A stretch of DNA of 36,723 nucleotides from Streptobacillus canis (lineage in GTDB: Bacteria; Fusobacteriota; Fusobacteriia; Fusobacteriales; Leptotrichiaceae), in the NCBI RefSeq assembly GCF_009733925.1, contig NZ_WOEI01000017.1, positions 1 to 36,723 on the forward strand. The letters are read 5' to 3'. The notes under the pieces are model-generated. The model ran no database searches, had not been told where the DNA came from, and worked only from the letters and a program-made list of their open reading frames with translations. Made by a program: the position numbers and the translations under genes. Position 1 is the stretch's first letter, and each line of letters starts with the position of its first letter. Positions 35,053 through 36,723 of this stretch are shown here, one piece after another.

Positions 35053-35148
35053 AGGGTAGGGGGGAAGTCAAAAAAGTTTTGCTTATTGCCTTTTGGTACC
35101 GCGTCCTCTCTATTTTGTGGAGAAATCCCGAAAACTCACGAGGGGGAA
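35053..35148. other. G-rich cos-like block
   Basis: A non-coding block far richer in G and C than its surroundings: GGGTAGGGGGGAAGTC (35054-35069), GGTACCGCGTCC (35095-35106) and CTCACGAGGGGG (35135-35146). By eye it resembles the cos regions found before HNH/terS genes in cos-type Firmicutes phages. A satellite without packaging genes would need such a site. An oriT for mobilisation is the main alternative. No experimental or database support is available here. Confidence 0.4.
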
Positions 35149-35192
35149 AGAAAAAATATTTTCTTTTTTAAGATTTATATTTTTTGTAGGTC

Positions 35193-35221
35193 TTTTCATT
35201 TTAAAAAAAATATGGTATAAT
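35193..35221 (+). promoter_or_regulatory. Promoter of the structured RNA
   Basis: TTTTCA (35193-35198), 17 bases, TATAAT (35216-35221), TGG before the -10. Transcription would start near 35228. Confidence 0.72.
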
Positions 35222-35222
35222 T

Positions 35223-35427
35223 AATTAAGAATTAGAGGTAGAGGATTGAAGCATCTACGCACCGAAGTGGTCAAAAGAGACGATGGGTAGCTACGCCATC
35301 CTAATTCTAAATTATTAATACAAGGACGGAAAATGTCATACCGTCGCCCCTTAAGTGGAAGGAGATGTAGGGACTTGACACCTACTGTATAAAAAACAAG
35401 ACAGGTATTAAATTACTTGTCTTTTTT
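35223..35427 (+). ncRNA. Free-standing structured RNA, about 200 nt
   Basis: No ORF, but own promoter and terminator and many nested stems. AATTAAGAATTAG (35223-35235) pairs with 35301-35313 (12 of 13). Inside are GTAGA/TCTAC (35238-35242/35254-35258), CAC-CGAA-GTG (35260-35269) and GATGG/CCATC (35282-35286/35296-35300). The second half has GACGG/CCGTC (35325-35329/35341-35345) and GTAGG/CCTAC (35367-35371/35381-35385). The end is a terminator, AAGACAGGTA/TACTTGTCTT (35398-35423), plus T-run. It is much less AT-rich than its surroundings. The class is not recognised. Confidence 0.75.
35398..35427 (+). terminator. Terminator of the structured RNA
   Basis: A 10-bp stem with one G-U pair, a TTAAAT loop and six T after it. 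Confidence 0.9.
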
Positions 35428-35535
35428 ATTTATATCTATAAAATATATAGAATAGAAAGCCAAATAAAGCCCATAGACAAGAATTGTTTTTATTTTAGGG
35501 TATTTGTACCTTTAATTTTTAATTTAGGCCCGTTC

Positions 35536-35564
35536 TTGATTATTTAAAAGATTAGAGGTATACT
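35536..35564 (+). promoter_or_regulatory. Promoter-like sequence without a gene behind it
   Basis: TTGATT (35536-35541), 17 bases, TATACT (35559-35564). The region 35429-35650 has no ORF or strong hairpin that I can support. It could be a remnant or drive an untranslated transcript. Confidence 0.4.
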
Positions 35565-35652
35565 AATACTGTATTAAGAATAAAAATACAATTTAAAAAT
35601 TAGCACCTTTTAGAAATGTAGTAAAATCAATTATTAGAGAGATAAAAAAAGA

Positions 35653-35682
35653 GTACTAAAAAGGTACTAAAAATATTAAAAA
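35653..35682. repeat. Right-end direct repeat (arm or att site)
   Basis: GTACTAAAAAGGTACTAAAA followed by ATATTAAAAA; 28 of 30 match 24403-24432. A looser pair, GATACTAAAA twice, lies at 35847-35866 beside the second integrase. Confidence 0.55.
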
Positions 35683-35723
35683 AGGGTAAAAATAGACTAA
35701 AAATCTAAAAAGTGATTTTTTCA

Positions 35724-35818
35724 AAAGCTAGTAAATACTAATCTTTTAAAGTGATAAAATTTTATAATATAATTAAAGCATATATTAAATAAGGTGCTAC
35801 AAAGCTAGTAAATACTAG
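35724..35818. repeat. 17-bp direct repeats, second with a core-like dyad
   Basis: AAAGCTAGTAAATACTA occurs at 35724-35740 and 35801-35817. The second continues to the dyad CTAGTA-AA-TACTAG (35805-35818), like the inverted core half-sites of a tyrosine recombinase. AAAGCTAG also begins the dps terminator at 24367. Possible right/middle att site. Confidence 0.45.
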
Positions 35819-35870
35819 TATTTTGTAGACACAAAAATGAAAAATGATACTAAAATGATACTAAAAAATA

Positions 35871-35893
35871 AAGACTAGTTTTTTTCTAGTCTT
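35871..35893 (-). terminator. Terminator of the second integrase
   Basis: AAGACTAG (35871-35878) and CTAGTCTT (35886-35893) pair perfectly. On the minus strand the stem follows the integrase stop but only a short A/T-rich tail comes after; on the plus strand TTTTT follows. Confidence 0.7.
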
Positions 35894-35899
35894 TTTTTG

Positions 35900-36368
35900 T
35901 TATATGTCTATTTTTTCTAATATCTCTATTGCTTTATCTTTTTTATTATTTTCTTGATAAAAATGTGTGTATATTTGTAATGTTGTTTGACTGTTTGAGT
36001 GTCCTAGTCTATTTGATACACTTGCAATGTCTAAGCCTTTATTGATTAATAAGCTAGTGTGTGAGTGTCTAAAGCCGTGTAATGTAATATGTGGTAGGTT
36101 ATATTCAATTATAATTCTTTTTAAATATATACTGTAATTTTCTCTAGTTGCAAATATATTAAAATTATCAATTTTAGGTAAATTGTCAGTGTAAGACTTT
36201 AATAGTTTCATTATGTTTTGTGGTATTGTAATAAGCCTATAACTGGAATTGTTTTTAGGACTGTTTGAAAATGTACTTGATATTCTAGTCTTATTAATGT
36301 TTATAGTGTTGTTATTATAGTCTATATCTTGTAATGTTAGCCCTGATATTTCCCCGGGTCTTGCACCA
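35900..36368 (-). pseudogene. Second tyrosine integrase, N-terminus cut off by IS21
   Basis: The catalytic domain only, about 156 residues: GARPGEISGLTLQDID at the cut end, then ITLHGFRHSHTSLLINK, NRLGHSN and QIYTH, so Arg, His, Arg, His and Tyr are all present. It is nearly identical to the 24451 gene, including long stretches of identical DNA, apart from its C-terminal tail (LYKEKKENDK there, FYQENNKKDK here). About 190 N-terminal residues are missing because the IS21 left end starts at 36369. The gene probably marks a second island. Confidence 0.9.
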
Positions 36369-36414
36369 TGTCTGTGTTAATATAAGAATGTAAGATTATG
36401 ACTAAATAAGAATG
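36369..36414. repeat. Left terminal inverted repeat of an IS21-family copy
   Basis: Starts TGTCTGTGTTAATATAAGAA, directly after the point where homology to the intact integrase stops (36368). It matches the reverse complement of 1059-1104 at 36 of 46 positions. It contains ATAAGAATGTA twice (from 36382 and 36406), like the internal repeats at IS21-family ends. Confidence 0.82.
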
Positions 36415-36524
36415 TAGGATATTAGTAAAATTTAAAAGGAAGGAGATAGAAATTCAAACATGATTAAATAACTTAATATTAGATATTAAGTATAGTATAA
36501 TATTCATTGATAGGAGAATATGAT

Positions 36525-36723
36525 ATGACTTTAAACTCAATAAATAATATTGAAATAAATACTGTTATGGATTTATACAAAATAAAGAAAATAATGGAAG
36601 CAGAAGCTATAGAAAAGGTAAATTATTCAGAACTAGGTAGAGAACTTAATAAAGATCCAAGGACAATAAAAAAATATATACATACAGACACAGAAAAGTT
36701 AAAAATTAAGAAAAGAATATTTG
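36525..36723 (+). CDS. istA: IS21 transposase IstA, N-terminal fragment
   Basis: The first 66 residues of an IstA-type transposase running off the window. They form the N-terminal helix-turn-helix (VMDLYKIKKIMEAEAIEKVN, then YSELGRELNKDPRTIKKYI) that binds the element ends. TAGGAG lies 8 bases before ATG 36525; an ATG at 36520 is followed at once by a stop. The catalytic part is not seen. Confidence 0.85.
   Translation, partial: MTLNSINNIEINTVMDLYKIKKIMEAEAIEKVNYSELGRELNKDPRTIKKYIHTDTEKLKIKKRIF

Larger units (their letters stand above)
24367..35818. mobile_element. Phage-satellite-like (PICI/SaPI-like) integrated island
   Basis: The span runs from the dps terminator to a short repeat before a second integrase. 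In order it holds a leftward integrase, toxin-antitoxin and CI-like gene, then a rightward Cro-like gene, small genes, an Xis-like protein, a primase-helicase, an iteron origin, an ArpU-like regulator, a G-rich cos-like block and a structured RNA. There is no capsid, tail, portal, terminase or relaxase gene. The int-repressor | Cro-primase-origin order is that of Gram-positive PICIs. Ends are approximate. Confidence 0.7.
36369..36723 (+). mobile_element. IS21-family insertion sequence, left part
   Basis: Left end plus the start of istA; the rest lies beyond the window. The orientation is the same as the copy at 1-1104. A promoter TTAATA (36473-36478), 17 bases, TATAAT (36496-36501) lies before istA. 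Confidence 0.85.

Noticed and set aside
35228..35427. Lysine or glycine riboswitch
   Set aside because: GAGGTAGAGG and ACCGAAG recall parts of them, but the RNA has no downstream gene to control and the full core is not present.

Overview
The window is very AT-rich bacterial DNA. Gene content and order suggest a diderm of the Fusobacteriota, most likely a Leptotrichiaceae member such as Streptobacillus or Sneathia. The evidence is low GC, mnmA, rsmB and rimM-trmD in one long rightward run, groESL followed by mreC, and a Lol lipoprotein-export set (lolA-like, lolC/E, lolD) that implies an outer membrane. The genus is an inference from gene content; no rRNA is present to settle it.

Layout. (1) 1-1104: right part of an IS21-family insertion sequence, with the istA 3' end, a broken istB and a 46-bp terminal repeat. 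(2) 1201-24395: chromosomal backbone. A leftward YbaK/ProX-type deacylase gene is followed by a long rightward series: mnmA, two unknowns, rsmB, a CCA-enzyme/Nudix fusion, a SPOUT-type methyltransferase, a DhaM-like protein, a membrane protein, rimM, trmD. Then come an exported ankyrin protein, ptsI, a DJ-1 protein and an M29 aminopeptidase; next groES-groEL-mreC-lolA-recO-EIIA-nrdR-ftsB-like-membrane protein-lolC/E-lolD; then hpf and dps. tRNA and rRNA modification, the cell envelope and the PTS dominate. (3) About 24.4-35.8 kb: an 11.4-kb integrated element just behind the dps terminator. It has a leftward tyrosine integrase, a leftward MazF-like toxin preceded by an RNA with two 38-nt repeats and a terminator (type III toxin-antitoxin layout), a CI-like/Cro-like pair with two 21-bp operators, small unknown genes, an Xis-like protein, a primase/SF3 helicase, and an iteron-flanked AT-rich origin directly after it. 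Next come an ArpU/sigma-like regulator, a striking array of ten different 10-bp-period sequence doublets, small membrane peptides, a ribbon-helix-helix protein, a G-rich cos-like block and a free-standing structured RNA. There are no capsid, tail, terminase or relaxase genes. This is the plan of a phage satellite (PICI/SaPI-like). (4) 35.9-36.7 kb: a second, nearly identical integrase cut by the left end of another IS21-family copy. It suggests a second related island integrated in tandem and then hit by the IS.

Working together. The CI/Cro switch would repress the island. Derepression would express the small early genes, the Xis-like protein and the primase-helicase, which would act at the origin next to it. 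The cos-like block would allow packaging by a helper phage. The toxin-antitoxin module would stabilise the island or defend the host. All of this is inference from sequence.

The most unusual structure is the doublet array at 33465-33770. What recurs there is the architecture (two copies about 10 bp apart, every ~32 bp, after a common TATATAAAA-like spacer), while the actual sequence changes from unit to unit.
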